Made by a program: the position numbers and the translations under genes. Under the pieces are notes generated by a model, which was not told where the DNA came from, made no database searches, and saw only the letters and a program-made list of their open reading frames with translations. From Diplolepis rosae (lineage: Eukaryota > Arthropoda > Insecta > Hymenoptera > Diplolepididae), in the NCBI GenBank assembly GCA_030998225.1, contig JAPYXD010000744.1:496001-560000 (forward strand): DNA of 64,000 nt. Reading direction: 5' to 3'. Below, one piece after another: positions 39,201 to 52,000 of the stretch; the first letter of the stretch is position 1, and each line of letters begins with the position of its first letter.

Positions 39201-39941
39201 AATTCATGCCTAGCGATACTAAACGCCCAGCGTTGCACAAATGAAATGTTAATCGATTGTGAATATAAATTTAAAATACGCGCCTAGCGATTTCGAACGC
39301 CTAGCACAACATAAGTATAGTTATCAATTATTTGGTCGAAAAATTCAAATTCAAGCCTAGCGATACTAAACGCCTAGCGTTGCACAAATAAAATGTCAGT
39401 CGAATCTGAATATAAATTCAAAATACGCGCCTAGCGATTTCAAGCGCCTAGCACAACATAAATATAATTATCAATTGGTCGAATGATGTATTCAAATTCG
39501 CGCCTAGCGATACTAAGCGCCCAGCGTTGCACAAATGAAATGTTAATCGATTGTGAATATAAATTTAAAATACGCGCCTAGCGATTTCGAACGCCTAGCA
39601 CAACATAAGTATAGTTATCAATTATTTGAACGACAAATTCAAATTCACGCCTTGCTATACTAAACGCCTAGCGTTGCACAAATCAAATGTTAGTCGAATC
39701 TGAATATAAATTCAAAATACGCGTCTAGCGATTTCAAACGCCTAGCACAACATGAGTATAATTACCAATTATTTGAACGACAAATTCAAATTCACGCCTA
39801 GCGATTCAAAACGCCCAGCGTTCCAAAAATGAAATGTTCTCTATTGTGAATATAAATTCAAAATACGCGCCTAGCGATTTCGTACGCCTAGCACAACATA
39901 AGTATAGTTATCAATTATTTGGTCGAAAAATTCAAAATACG

Positions 39942-40014
39942 CCCCTAGCGATTTCAAGCGCCTAGCACAACATAAATATAATTATCAATTGGTCGAATGA
40001 TGTATTCAAATTCG
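39942..40014. repeat. A-A junction (missing B half)
   Basis: The junction is the same, but it is followed by GATACTAAACGCCCAGCG and the TAGGCGCCTA palindrome variant. It is paired with 45233 at 5291 bp. Confidence 0.82.
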
Positions 40015-41631
40015 CGCCTAGCGATACTAAACGCCCAGCGTTGCACAAATGAAATGTTAATCGATTGTGAATATAAATTCAATATAGGCGCCTAGCGAAA
40101 GCAAACGCCTAGCAGAACATAAGTATAGTTATCAATTATTTGGTCGAAAAATTCTAATTCACGCCTAGCGATATAAAACGCCTAGCGTTGCACAAATAAA
40201 ATGTTAATCGATTATGAATATAAATGCAATATACGCGCATAGCGATTTCAAATGTCTAGCACAACATAAGTATAGTTATCAATTATTTGAACGACAAATT
40301 CAAATTCATGCCTAGCTATACGAAACGCTTACCGTTGAACAAATCAAATGTTAGTCGAATCTGAATATAAATTAAAAATACGCGCCTAGAGATTTCAAAC
40401 TCATAGCACAACATAAGTATAATTACCAATTATTTGAACGACAAATTCAAATTCACGCCTAGCGATACTAAACGCCCATCGTTGCACAAATGAAATGTTA
40501 ATTGAATGTGAATATAAATTCAAAATACGCGCCTAGCGATTTCGAACGCCTAGCACAACATAATTATATTTAACAATTATTTGAACGACAAATTCAAATT
40601 CACGCCTAGCGATACTAAACGCCCAGCGTTGCACAAATGAAATGTTAATCGATTGTGAATATAAATTTAAAATACGCGCCTAGCGATTTCGAACGCCTAG
40701 CACAACATAAGTATAGTTATCAATTATTTGAACGACAAATTCAAATTCACGCCTTGCTATACTAAACGCCTAGCGTTGCACAAATCAAATGTTAATTGAA
40801 TGTGAATATAAATTCAAAATACGCGCCTAGCGATTTCAAACGCCTAGCACAACATAAGTATAATTATCAATTGGTCGAATGATGTATTCAAATTCGCGTC
40901 TAGCGATACTAAGCGCCTAGTGTTGCACAAATGAAATGTTATCGATTGTGAACATAAATTCAAAATACGCGCCTAGCGATTTCGAACGCGTAGCACAACA
41001 TAAGTATAATTACCAATTATTTGGTCGAAAAATTCAAATTCACGCCTAGCTATACGAAACGCCTACCGTTGCACAAATCAAATGTTAGTCGAATCTGAAT
41101 ATAAATTCAAAATACGCGCCTAGCGATTTCAAACGCCTAGCACAACATAAGTATAATTACCAATTATTTGAACGACAAATTCAAATTCACGCCTAGCGAT
41201 ACTAAACGCCCAGCGTTGCTCAAATCAAATGTTAGTCGAATCTGAATATAAATTCAAAATACGCGTCTAGCGATTTCAAATGTCTAGCACAACATAAGTA
41301 TTGTTATAAATTATTTGAACGACAAATTCAAATTCATGCCTAGCGATACGAAACGCCTAGCGTTGAATAAATCAAATGTTAGTCGAATCTGAATATAAAT
41401 TCAAAATACGCGCCTAGCGATTTCAAACGCCTAGCACAACATAAGTATAATTACCAATTATTTGAACGACAAATTCAAATTCACGCCTAGCGATACTAAA
41501 CGCCCAGCGTTGCACAAATGAAATGTTAATCGATTGTGAATATAAATTCAAAATACGCGCCTAGCGATTTCGAACGCCTAGCACAACATAAGTATAGTTA
41601 TCAATTATTTGGTCGAAAAATTCAAAATACG

Positions 41632-41704
41632 CCCCTAGCGATTTCAAGCGCCTAGCACAACATAAATATAATTATCAATTGGTCGAATGATGTATTCAAA
41701 TTCG
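41632..41704. repeat. A-A junction (missing B half)
   Basis: This has the same junction and downstream context as 36193. It is repeated at exactly 4410 bp at 46042. Confidence 0.85.
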
Positions 41705-43199
41705 CGCCTAGCGATACTAAGCGCCTAGTGTTGCACAAATGAAATGTTAATCAAATGTGAATATAAATTCAAAATACGCGCCTAGCGATTTTAAACGTCT
41801 AGCACAACATAAATATAATTATCAATTGGTCGAACGACAAATTCAAATTCAAGCCTAGCAATATTAAACGCCTAGTGTTGCAAAATTTAAATGTAAATCG
41901 AATCTGAATATAAATTCAAAATACGCACCTAGCGATTTCAAACGCCTAGCACAACATAAGTATAGTTATCAATTATTTGAACGACAAATTCAAATTCACG
42001 CCTAGCGATTTTAATCGCGTAGCGTTGCACAAATGAAATTTTATTCGATTGTGAATATAAATTCAATATAGGCGCCTAGCGAATGCAAACGCCTAGCACA
42101 ACATAAGTATAGTTATCAATTATTTGAACGACAAATTCAAATTCACGCCTAGCGATTTTAATCGCCTAGCGTTGCACAAATGAAATTTTATTCGATTGTG
42201 AATATAAATTCAATATAGGCGCCTAGCGAATGCAAACGCCTAGCAGAACATAAGTATAGTTACCAATTATTTGAACGACAAATTCAAATTCACGCCTAGC
42301 GATACTAAACGCCTAGCGTTGCACAAATCAAATGTAAGTCGAATCTGAATATAAATTCAAAATACGCGCCCAGCGATTTCAAACGTCTAGCACAACATAA
42401 GTATAGTTATCAATTATTTGAACGACAAATTCAAATTCATGCCTAGCTATACGAAACGCCTACCGTTGCACAAATCGAATGTTAGTCGAATCTGAATATA
42501 AATTCAAAATACGCGCCTAGCGATTTCAAACGCCTAGCACAACATAAGTATAATTACCAATTATTTGAACGACAAATTCAAATTCACGCCTAGCGATACT
42601 AAACGCCCAGCGTTGCACAAATGAAATGTTAATCGATTGTGAATATAAATTTAAAATACGCGCCTAGCGATTTCGAACGCCTAGCACAACATAAGTATAG
42701 TTATCAATTATTTGAACGACAAATTCAAATTCATGACTAGCTATACGAAACGCCTACTGTTGCACAAATCAAATGTTAGTCGAATCTGAATATAAATTCA
42801 AAATACGCGCCTAGCGATTTCAAACGCCTAGCAGAACATAAGTATAGTTATCAATTATTTGGTCGAAAAATTCAAATTCACGCCTAGTGATATTAAACGC
42901 CCAGCGTTGCACAAATGAAATGTTAATCGATTGTGAATATAAATTCAAAATACGCGCCTAGCGATTTCGAACGCCTAGCACAACATAAGTATAGTTATCA
43001 ATTATTTGGTCAAAAAATTCAAATTCACGCCTAGCGATACTAAACGCCTAGCGTTGCACAAATAAAATGTCAGTCGAATCTGAATATAAATTCAAAATAC
43101 GCCCCTAGCGATTTCAAGCGCCTAGCACAACATAAATATAATTATCAATTGGTCGAATGATGTATTCAAATTCGCGCCTAGCGATACTAAGCGCCTAGT

Positions 43200-43360
43200 G
43201 TTGCACAGATCAAGTGTTAAACCAATTAGCATATAAATTCAAAATACGCGCCTAGCGATTTTGAACGCCTAGCACAACATAATTATATTTATAAATTATT
43301 TGAACTACAAATTCAAATTCACGCATAGCAATACAAAACGAATAGCGATGAACAAATCAA
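43200..43360. repeat. Locally diverged monomer
   Basis: Clustered changes include CAGATCAAGTGTTAAACC, ATTAGCATATAAATTC, ACATAATTATATTTATAA and ACGCATAGCAATACAAAACG, with two boxes damaged. Sequence on both sides is near consensus. Confidence 0.6.
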
Positions 43361-45232
43361 ATTTTAATTGAATGTGAATAAAAATTCAAAATACGCGCCT
43401 ACCGATTTCAAACGCCTAGCACAACATAAGTATATGTATCAATTGGTCGAATGATGTATTCAAATTCGCGTCTAGCCATACTAAACGCCTAGTGTTGCAA
43501 AAATGAAATGTTAATCGATTGTGAATATAAATTCAAAATACGCGCCTAGCGATTTCGAACGCCTAGCACAACATAAGTATAGTTATCAATTATTTGGTCG
43601 AAAAATTCAAATTCACGCCTAGCGATACTAAACGCCTAGCGTTGCACAAATAAAATGTCAGTCGAATCTGAATTTAAATTCAAAATACGCGTCTAGCGAT
43701 TTCGAACGCCTAGCACAACATAAGTATAGTTATCAATTATTTGAACGACAAATTCAAATTCATGACTAGCTATACGAAACGCCTAACGTTGCATTTATCA
43801 AATGTTAGTCGAATCTGAATATAAATTCAAAATACGCGCCTAGCGATTTCAAGCGCCTACACAACATAAATATAATTATCAATTGGTCGAATGATGTATT
43901 CAAATTTCCGACTAGCGATACTAAGCGCCTAGTTTAGCACAAATGAAATGTTAATCGAATGTGAATATAAATTCAAAATACGCGCCTAGCGATTTCAAGC
44001 GCCTAGCACAACATAAATATAATTATGAATTGGTCGAATGATGTATTCAAATTCGCGCCTAGCGATACTAAGCGCCTAGTGTTGCACAAATGAAATGTTA
44101 ATCGAATGTGAATATAAATTCAAAATACGCGCCTAGCGATTTTAAACGTCTAGCACAACATAAGTATAGTTATCAATTATTTGAACGACAAATTCAAATT
44201 CACGCCTAGCTATACTAAACGCCTAGCGTTGCACAAATCAAATGTTAATTGAATGTGAATATAAATTCAAAATACGCGCCTAGCGATTTCAAACGCCTAG
44301 CACAACATAAGTATAATTATCAATTGGTCGAATGATGTATTCAAATTCGCGTCTAGCGATACTAAGCGCCTAGTGTTGCACAAATGAAATGTTAATCGAT
44401 TGTGAACATAAATTCAAAATACGCGCCTAGCGATTTCAAACGACAAGCACAACAAAAGTATAAATACCAATTAAATGAACGACAAATTCAAATACACGCC
44501 TAGCGATACTAAACGCCCAGCGTTGCACAAATGAAATGTTAATCGATTTTGAATATAAATTCAAAATACGCGCCTAGCGATTTCGAACGCCTAGCACAAC
44601 ATAAGTATAGTTATCAATTATTTGGTCGAAAAATTCAAATTCACGCCTAGCGATACTAAACGCCTAGCGTTGCACAAATAAAATGTCAGTCGAATCTGAA
44701 TATAAATTCAAAATACGCGCCTAGCGATTTCAAGCGCCTAGCACAACATAAATATAATTATCAATTGGTCGAATGATGTATTCAAATTCGCGCCTAGCGA
44801 TACTAAGCGCCCAGCGTTGCTCAAATGAAATGTTAATCGATTGTGAATATAAATTTAAAATACGCGCCTAGCGATTTCGAACGCGTAGCACAACATAAGT
44901 ATAGTTTTCAATTATTTGAACGACAAATTCAAATTCATGCCTAGCGATACGAAACGCCTAGCGATGCACAAATCAAATGTTAGTCGAATCTGAATATAAA
45001 ATCAAAATACGCGTCTAGCGATTTCACACGCCTAGCACAACATAAGTATAATTACCAATTATTTGAACGACAAATTCAAATTCACGCCTAGCGATACTAA
45101 ACGCCCAGCGTTGCACAAATGAAATGTTAATCGATTGTGAATATAAATTCAAAATACGCGCCTAGCGATTTCGAACGCCTAGCACAACATAAGTATAGTT
45201 ATCAATTATTTGGTCGAAAAATTCAAAATACG

Positions 45233-45305
45233 CCCCTAGCGATTTCAAGCCTCTAGCACAACATAAATATAATTATCAATTGGTCGAATGATGTATTCAA
45301 ATTCG
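45233..45305. repeat. A-A junction (missing B half)
   Basis: The junction is the same, with a box mutated to CCTCTAGC. It is followed by a CATAATAGGCGCC variant also seen near 31.92 kb. Confidence 0.82.
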
Positions 45306-46041
45306 CGCCTAGCGATACTAAACTCCCAGCGTTGCACAAATGAAATGTTAATCGATTGTGAATATAAATTCATAATAGGCGCCTAGCGATTTCGAACGCC
45401 TAGCACAACATAAGTATAGTTATCAATTATTTGGTGGAAAAATTCAAATTCACGCCTAGCGATACTAAACGCCTAGCGTTGCACAAATAAAATGTCAGTC
45501 GAATCTGAATATAAATTCAAAATACGCGCCTAGCGATTTCAAGCGCCTAGCACAACATAAATATAATTATGAATTGGTCGAATGATGTATTCAAATTCGC
45601 GCCTAGCGATACTAAGCGCCCAGCGTTGCTCAAATGAAATGTTAATCGATTGTGAATATAAATTCAAAATACGCGCCTAGCGATTTAGAACGACTAGCAC
45701 AACATAAGTATAGTTATCAATTATTTGAACGACAAATTCAAATTCATACGTAGCGATACGAAACGCCTAGCGTTGCACAAATCAAATGTTTGTCGAATCT
45801 GAATATAAAATCAAAATACGCGTCTAGCGATTTCTAACGCCTAGCACAACATGAGTATAATTACCAATTATTTGAACGACAAATTCAAATTCACGCCTAG
45901 CGATACTAAACGCCCAGCGTTGCACAAATGAAATGTTAATCGATTGTGAATATAAATTCAAAATACGCGCCTAGCGATTTCGAACGCCTAGCACAACATA
46001 AGTATAGTTATCAATTATTTGGTGGAAAAATTCAAAATGCG

Positions 46042-46114
46042 CCCCTAGCGATTTCAAGCGCCTAGCACAACATAAATATAATTATCAATTGGTCGAATGA
46101 TGTATTCAAATTCG
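46042..46114. repeat. A-A junction (missing B half)
   Basis: The junction is the same, with ATGCGCCCC in place of ATACGCCCC. The downstream context is as at 41632. Confidence 0.82.
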
Positions 46115-47438
46115 CGCCTAGCGATACTAAGCGCCTAGTGTTGCACAAATGAAATGTTAATCAAATGTGAATATAAATTCAAAATACGCGCCTAGCGATT
46201 TTAAACGTCTAGCACAACATAAATATAATTATCAATTGGTCGAACGACAAATTCAAATTCAAGCCTAGCAATATTAAACGCCTAGTGTTGCAAAATTTAA
46301 ATGTAAATCGAATCTGAATATAAATTCAAAATACGCCACTAGCGATTTCAAACACCTAGCACAACATAAGTATAGTTATCAATTATTTGAACGACAAATT
46401 CAAATTCACGCCTAGCGATTTTAATCGCGTAGCGTTGCACAAATGAAATTTTATTCGATTGTGAATATAAATTCAATATAGGCGCCTAGCGATTGGAAAC
46501 GTCTAGTACAACATAAATATAATTATCAATTGGTCGAACGACAAATTCAAATTCAAGCCTAGCGATAGGAAACGCCTAGCGTTGCACGAATCATATGTTA
46601 GTCGAATCTGAATATAAATTCAAAATACGCGCCTAGCGATTTCGAACGCCTAGCACAACATAAGTATAGTTATCAATTATTTGGTCGAAAAATTCAAATT
46701 CACGCCTAGCGATACTAAACGCCTAGCGTTGCACAAATAAAATGTCAGTCGAATCTGAATATAAATTCAAAATACGCGTCTAGCGATTTCAAATGTCTAG
46801 CACAACATAAGTATAGTTATCAATTATTTGAACGACAAATTCAAATTCATGCCTAGCTATACGAAACGCCTACCGTTGCACAAATCAAATGTTAGTCGAA
46901 TCTGAATATAAATTCAAAATACGCGCCTAGCGATTTCAAAAGCCTAGCACAACATAAGTATAATTACCAATTATTTGAACGACAAATTCAAATTCACGCC
47001 TATCGATACTACACGCCCAGCGTTGCACAAATGAAATGTTAATCGATTGTGAATATAAATTTAAAATACGCGCCTAGCGATTTCGAACGCCTAGCACAAC
47101 ATAAGTATAGTTATCAATTATTTGAACGACAAATTCAAATTCACGCCTTGCTATACTAAACGCCTACTGTTGCACAATTTAAATGTAAATCGAATCTGAA
47201 TATAAATTCAAAATACGCGCCTAGCGATTTCAAACGCCTAGCAGAACATAAGTATAGTTATCAATTATTTGGTCGAAAAATTCAAATTCACGCCTAGCGA
47301 TACTAAACGCCCAGCGTTGCACAAATGAAATGTTAATCGATTGTGAATATAAATTCAAAATACGCGCCTAGCGATTTCGAACGCCTAGCACAACATAAGT
47401 ATAGTTATCAATTATTTGGTCAAAAAATTCAAAATACG

Positions 47439-47511
47439 CGCCTAGCGATTTCAAACGCCTAGCACAACATAAATATAATTATCAATTGGTCGAATGATGT
47501 ATTCAATTTCG
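47439..47511. repeat. A-A junction, different type
   Basis: A TTTGGTCAAAAAATTCAAA half runs into ATACGCGCCTAGCGATTTC. It lacks the CGCCCC signature of the other eight junctions, so it looks like an independent event. The 4410-bp sister at about 43.0 kb has a normal B half at this point, which shows the change came after that duplication. Confidence 0.8.
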
Positions 47512-48869
47512 CGCCTAGCTATAGGAAACGCCTAGCGTTGCACAAATCAAATGTTAATTGAATGTGAATATAAATTCAATATACGCGCCTAGCGATTTCA
47601 AACGCCTAGCACAACATAAGTATAGTTATCAATTGTTCGAACGACAAATTCAAATTCAAGCCTAGCAATATTAAACGCCTAGAGTTGCACAAATAAAATG
47701 TAAATCGAATGTGAATATAAATTCAATATACGCGACTAGCGATTTCAAACGCCTAGCACAACATAAGTATAGTTATCAATTATTTGAACGACAAATTCAA
47801 ATTCACGCCTAGCGATTTTAATCGCGTAGCGTTGCACAAATGAAATTTTATTCGATTGTGAATATAAATTCAATATAGGCGCCTAGCGAATGCAAACGCC
47901 TAGCAGAACATAAGTATAATTACCAATTAATTCAAGAAATTCAAATTCACGCCTAGCGATACTAAACGCCCAGCGTTGCACAAATCATATGTTAGTCGAA
48001 TATGAATATAAATTCAATATACGCGCCTAGCGATTTCGAACGCCTAGCACAACATAAGTATAGTTATCAATTATTTGGTCGAAAATTTCAAATTCACGCC
48101 TAGCGATACTAAACGCCTAGCGTTGCACAAATAAAATGTCAGTCGAATCTGAATATAAATTCAAAATACGCGTCTAGCGATTTCAAATGTCTAGCACAAC
48201 ATAAGTATAGTTATCAATTATTTGAACGACAAATTCAAATTCATGCCTAGCTATACGAAACGCCTACCGTTGCACAAATCAAATGTTAGTCGAATCTGAA
48301 TATAAATTCAAAATACGCGCCTAGCGATTTCAAACGCCTAGCACAACATAAGTATAATTACCAATTATTTGAACGACAAATTCAAATTCACGCCTATCGA
48401 TACTACACGCCCAGCGTTGCACAAATGAAATGTTAATCGATTGTGAATATAAATTTAAAATACGCGCCTAGCGATTTCGAACGCCTAGCACAACATAAGT
48501 ATAGTTATCAATTATTTGAACGACAAATTCAAATTCACGCCTTGCTATACGAAACGCCTACTGTTGCACAAATCAAATGTTAGTCGAATCTGAATATAAA
48601 TTCAAAATACGCGCCTAGCGATTTCAAACGCCTAACAGAACATAAGTATAGTTATCAATTATTTGGTCGAAAAATTCAAATTCACGCCTAGCGATACTAC
48701 ACGCCCAGCGTTGCACAAATGAAATGTTAATCGATTGTGAATATAAATTCAAAATACGCGCCTAGCGATTTCGAACGCCTAGCACAACATAAGTATAGTT
48801 ATCAATTATTTGGTCGAAAAATTCAAATTCACGCCTAGCGATACTAAACGCCTAGCGTTGCACAAATAA

Positions 48870-48995
48870 AATGTCATTAGAATCTGGAGATACATTCAAA
48901 ATACTCGCCTAGAGATTTCAAGCGCCTAGCACAACATAAATATATTTATTAATTGGTAGAATGAAGTATTCAAATTCGCGGCTACCGATACCAAG
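48870..48995. repeat. Locally diverged monomer
   Basis: Clustered changes include TCATTAGAATCTGGAGATAC, ATACTCGCCTAGAG, TATTAATTGGTAGAATGAAG and CGCGGCTACCGATACC. They span the end of one B half and nearly a full A half of the GGTCGAATGATG type. Confidence 0.6.
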
Positions 48996-49099
48996 CGCCT
49001 AGTGTTGCACAAATGAAATGTTAATCGAATGTGAATATAAATTCAAAATACGCGCCTAGCGATTTCAAGCGCCTAGAACAACATAAGTATAATTATCAA

Positions 49100-52000
49100 T
49101 TTGTCGGATGATGAATTCAAATTCACGCCTAGCGATACTAAACGCCTAGTGTTGCACAAATGAAATGTTAATCGATTGTGAATATAAATTTAAAATACGC
49201 GCCTAGCGATTTCGAACGCCTAGCACAACATAAGTATAGTTATCAATTATTTGGTCGAAAAATTCAAATTCACGCCTAGCGATACTAAACGCCTAGCGTT
49301 GCACAAATAAAATGTCAGTCGAATCTGAATATAAATTCAAAATACGCGCATAGCGATTTCAAACGTCTAGCACAACATAAGTATAGTTATCAATTATTTG
49401 AACGACAAATTCAAATTCACGCCTAGCGATACTAAACGCCTAGTGTTGCACAAATGAAATGTTAATCGAATATGAATATAAATTCAATATACGCGCCTAG
49501 CGATTTCAAGCGCCTAGCACAACATAAATATAATTATCAATTGGTCGAATGATGTATTCAAATTCGCGCCTAGCGATACTAAGCGCCTAGTGTTGCACAA
49601 ATGAAATGTTATTCGATTGTGAATATAAATTCAAAATACGCGCCTAGCGATTTCAAACGCCTAGCACAACATAAGTATAGTTATCAATTGGTCGAATGAT
49701 GTATTCAAATTCGCGTCTAGCGATACTAAGCGCCTAGTGTTGCACAAATGAAATGTTAATCGATTGTGAACATAAATTCAAAATACGCGCCTAGCGATTT
49801 CGAACGCCTAGCACAACATAAGTATAGTTATCAATTATTTGGTCGACAAATTCAAATTCACGCCTAGCGATACTAAACGCCTAGCGTTGCACAAATAAAA
49901 TGTCAGTCGAATCTGAATATAAATTCAAAATACGCGTCTAGCGATTTCAAATGTCTAGCACAACATAAGTATAGTTATCAATTATTTGAACGACAAATTC
50001 AAATTCACGCCTTGCTATACTAAACGCCTAGCGTTGCACAAATCAAATGTTAATTGAATGTGAATATAAATTCAAAATACGCGCCCAGCGATTTCAAACG
50101 CCTAGCACAACATAAGTATAATTATCAATTGGTCGAATGATGTATTCAAATTCGCGTCTAGCGATACTAAGCGCCTAGTGTTGCACAAATGAAATGTTAT
50201 CGATTGTGAACATAAATTCAAAATACGCGCCTAGCGATTTCGAACGCGTAGCACAACATAAGTATAGTTATCAATTATTTGGTCGAAAAATTCAAATTCA
50301 CGCCTAGCGATACTAAACGCCTAGCGTTGCACAAATAAAATGTCAGTCGAATCTGAATATAAATTCAAAATACGCGTCTAGCGATTTCAAATGTCTAGCA
50401 CAACATAAGTATAGTTATCAATTATTTGAACGACAAATTCAAATTCATGCCTAGCTATACGAAACGCCTACCGTTGCACAAATCAAATGTTAGTCGAATC
50501 TGAATATAAATTCAAAATACGCGCCTAGCGATTTCAAACGCCTAGCACAACATAAGTATAATTACCAATTATTTGAACGACAAATTCAAATTCACGCCTA
50601 GCGATACTAAACGCCCAGCGTTGCACAAATGAAATGTTAATCGATTGTGAATATAAATTTAAAATAAGCGCCTAGCGATTTCGAACGCCTAGCACAACAT
50701 AAGTATAGTTATCAATTATTTGAACGACAAATTCAAATTCACGCCTAGCTATACTAAACGCCTAGTGTTGCACAAATGAAATGTTAATCGAATATGAATA
50801 TAAATTCAATATACGCGCCTAGCGAATGCAAACGCCTAGCAGAACATAAGTATAGTTATCAATTATTTGGTGGAAAAATTCAAATTCACGCCTAGCGATA
50901 CTAAACGCCCAGCGTTGCACAAATGAAATGTTAATCGATTGTGAATATAAATTCAAAATACGCGCCTAGCGATTTCGAACGCCTAGCACAACATAAGTAT
51001 AGTTATCAATTATTTGGTCAAAAAATTCAAATTCACGCCTAGCGATACGAAAAGCCTACCGTTGCACATATCAAATGTTAGTCGAATCTGAATATAAATT
51101 CAAAAGACGCGCCTAGCGATTTCAAGCGCCTAGCACTACACAAATATAATTATCAATTGGTCGAATGATGTATTCAAATTCGCGCATAGCGATACTAAGC
51201 GCCTAGTGTTGCACAAATGAAATGTTAATCGAATGTGAATATAAACTCAAAATACGCCCCTAGCGATTTCAAGCGCCTAGCACAACATAAATATAATTAT
51301 CAATTGGTCGAATGATGTATTCAAATTCGCGCCTAGCGATACTAAGCGCCTAGTGTTGCACAAATGAAATGTTAATCAAATGTGAATATAAATTCAAAAT
51401 ACGCGCCTAGCGATTTTAAACGTCTAGCACAACATAAGTATAGTTATCAATTATTTGAACGACAAATTCAAATTTACGCCTAGCGATACTAAACGCCTAG
51501 CGTTGCACAAATCAAATGTTAATTGAATGTGAATATAAATTCAAAATACGCGCCTAGCGATTTCAAACGCCTAGCACAACATAAGTATAATTATCAATTG
51601 GTCGAATGATGTATTCAAATTCGCGTCTAGCGATACTAAGCGCCTAGTGTTGCACAAATGAAATGTTAATCGAATGTGAATATAAATTCAAAATACGCAC
51701 CTAGCGATTTCAAGCGCCTAGCACAACATAAATATAATTATCAATTGGTCGAATGATGTATTTAAATTCGCGCCTAGCGATACTAAGCGCCTAGTTTTGC
51801 ACAAATGAAATGTTAATCGAATGTGAATATAAATTCAAAATACGCGCCTAGCGATTTCAAGCGCCTAGAACAACATAAATATAATTATCAATTGGTCGAA
51901 TGATGTATTCAAATTCTCGCCTAGCGATACTAAACGCCCAGCGTTGCACAAATGAAATGTTAATCGATTGTGAATATAAATTCAAAATACGCGCCTAGCG

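Larger units (their letters stand above)
32301..39500. repeat. About 7.2-kb block, copy 3 of 3
   Basis: This is the third copy, aligned by the markers at 33554, 34592, 35180 and 36187. In its right half the offset to copy 2 is 7349 bp (50 monomers), one monomer longer than in the left half. Its right half is also the source or product of the roughly 5.3-5.4-kb duplication that follows, so the limits are not sharp. Confidence 0.65.
34590..46035. repeat. Nested duplication of about 5.3-5.7 kb (36-39 monomers)
   Basis: Spacings change in whole monomers along the alignment. CGCTTACCGTTGAAC at 34592/40326 is 5734 bp (39). The A-A junction at 36187/41626 is exactly 5439 bp (37). The TTTCCG variant at 38615/43905 is 5290 bp and the A-A junction at 39936/45227 is 5291 bp (36). 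The block was duplicated and then trimmed monomer by monomer. There is no coding potential. Confidence 0.7.
41626..47430. repeat. 4410-bp (30-monomer) repeat relation
   Basis: Three markers recur at exactly 4410 bp: the A-A junction 41626/46036, CGCCTACTG 42751/47161, and TTTGGTCAAAAAATTC (its context starting at 43001/47411). About 1.4 kb (41.6-43.0 and 46.0-47.4 kb) is thus a direct repeat at a whole number of monomers. Confidence 0.75.
46300..49100. repeat. 1394-1397-bp (9.5-monomer) tandem duplication
   Basis: GATTTTAATCGCG occurs at 46417 and 47814 (1397 bp). TATCGATACTACACG occurs at 47001 and 48395, and CGCCTACTG at 47161 and 48555 (both 1394 bp). The 3-bp difference is the AATTCAAGAA deletion at 47929. 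The half-monomer in the period reflects the A-A junction at 47439. Limits are approximate. Confidence 0.75.
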
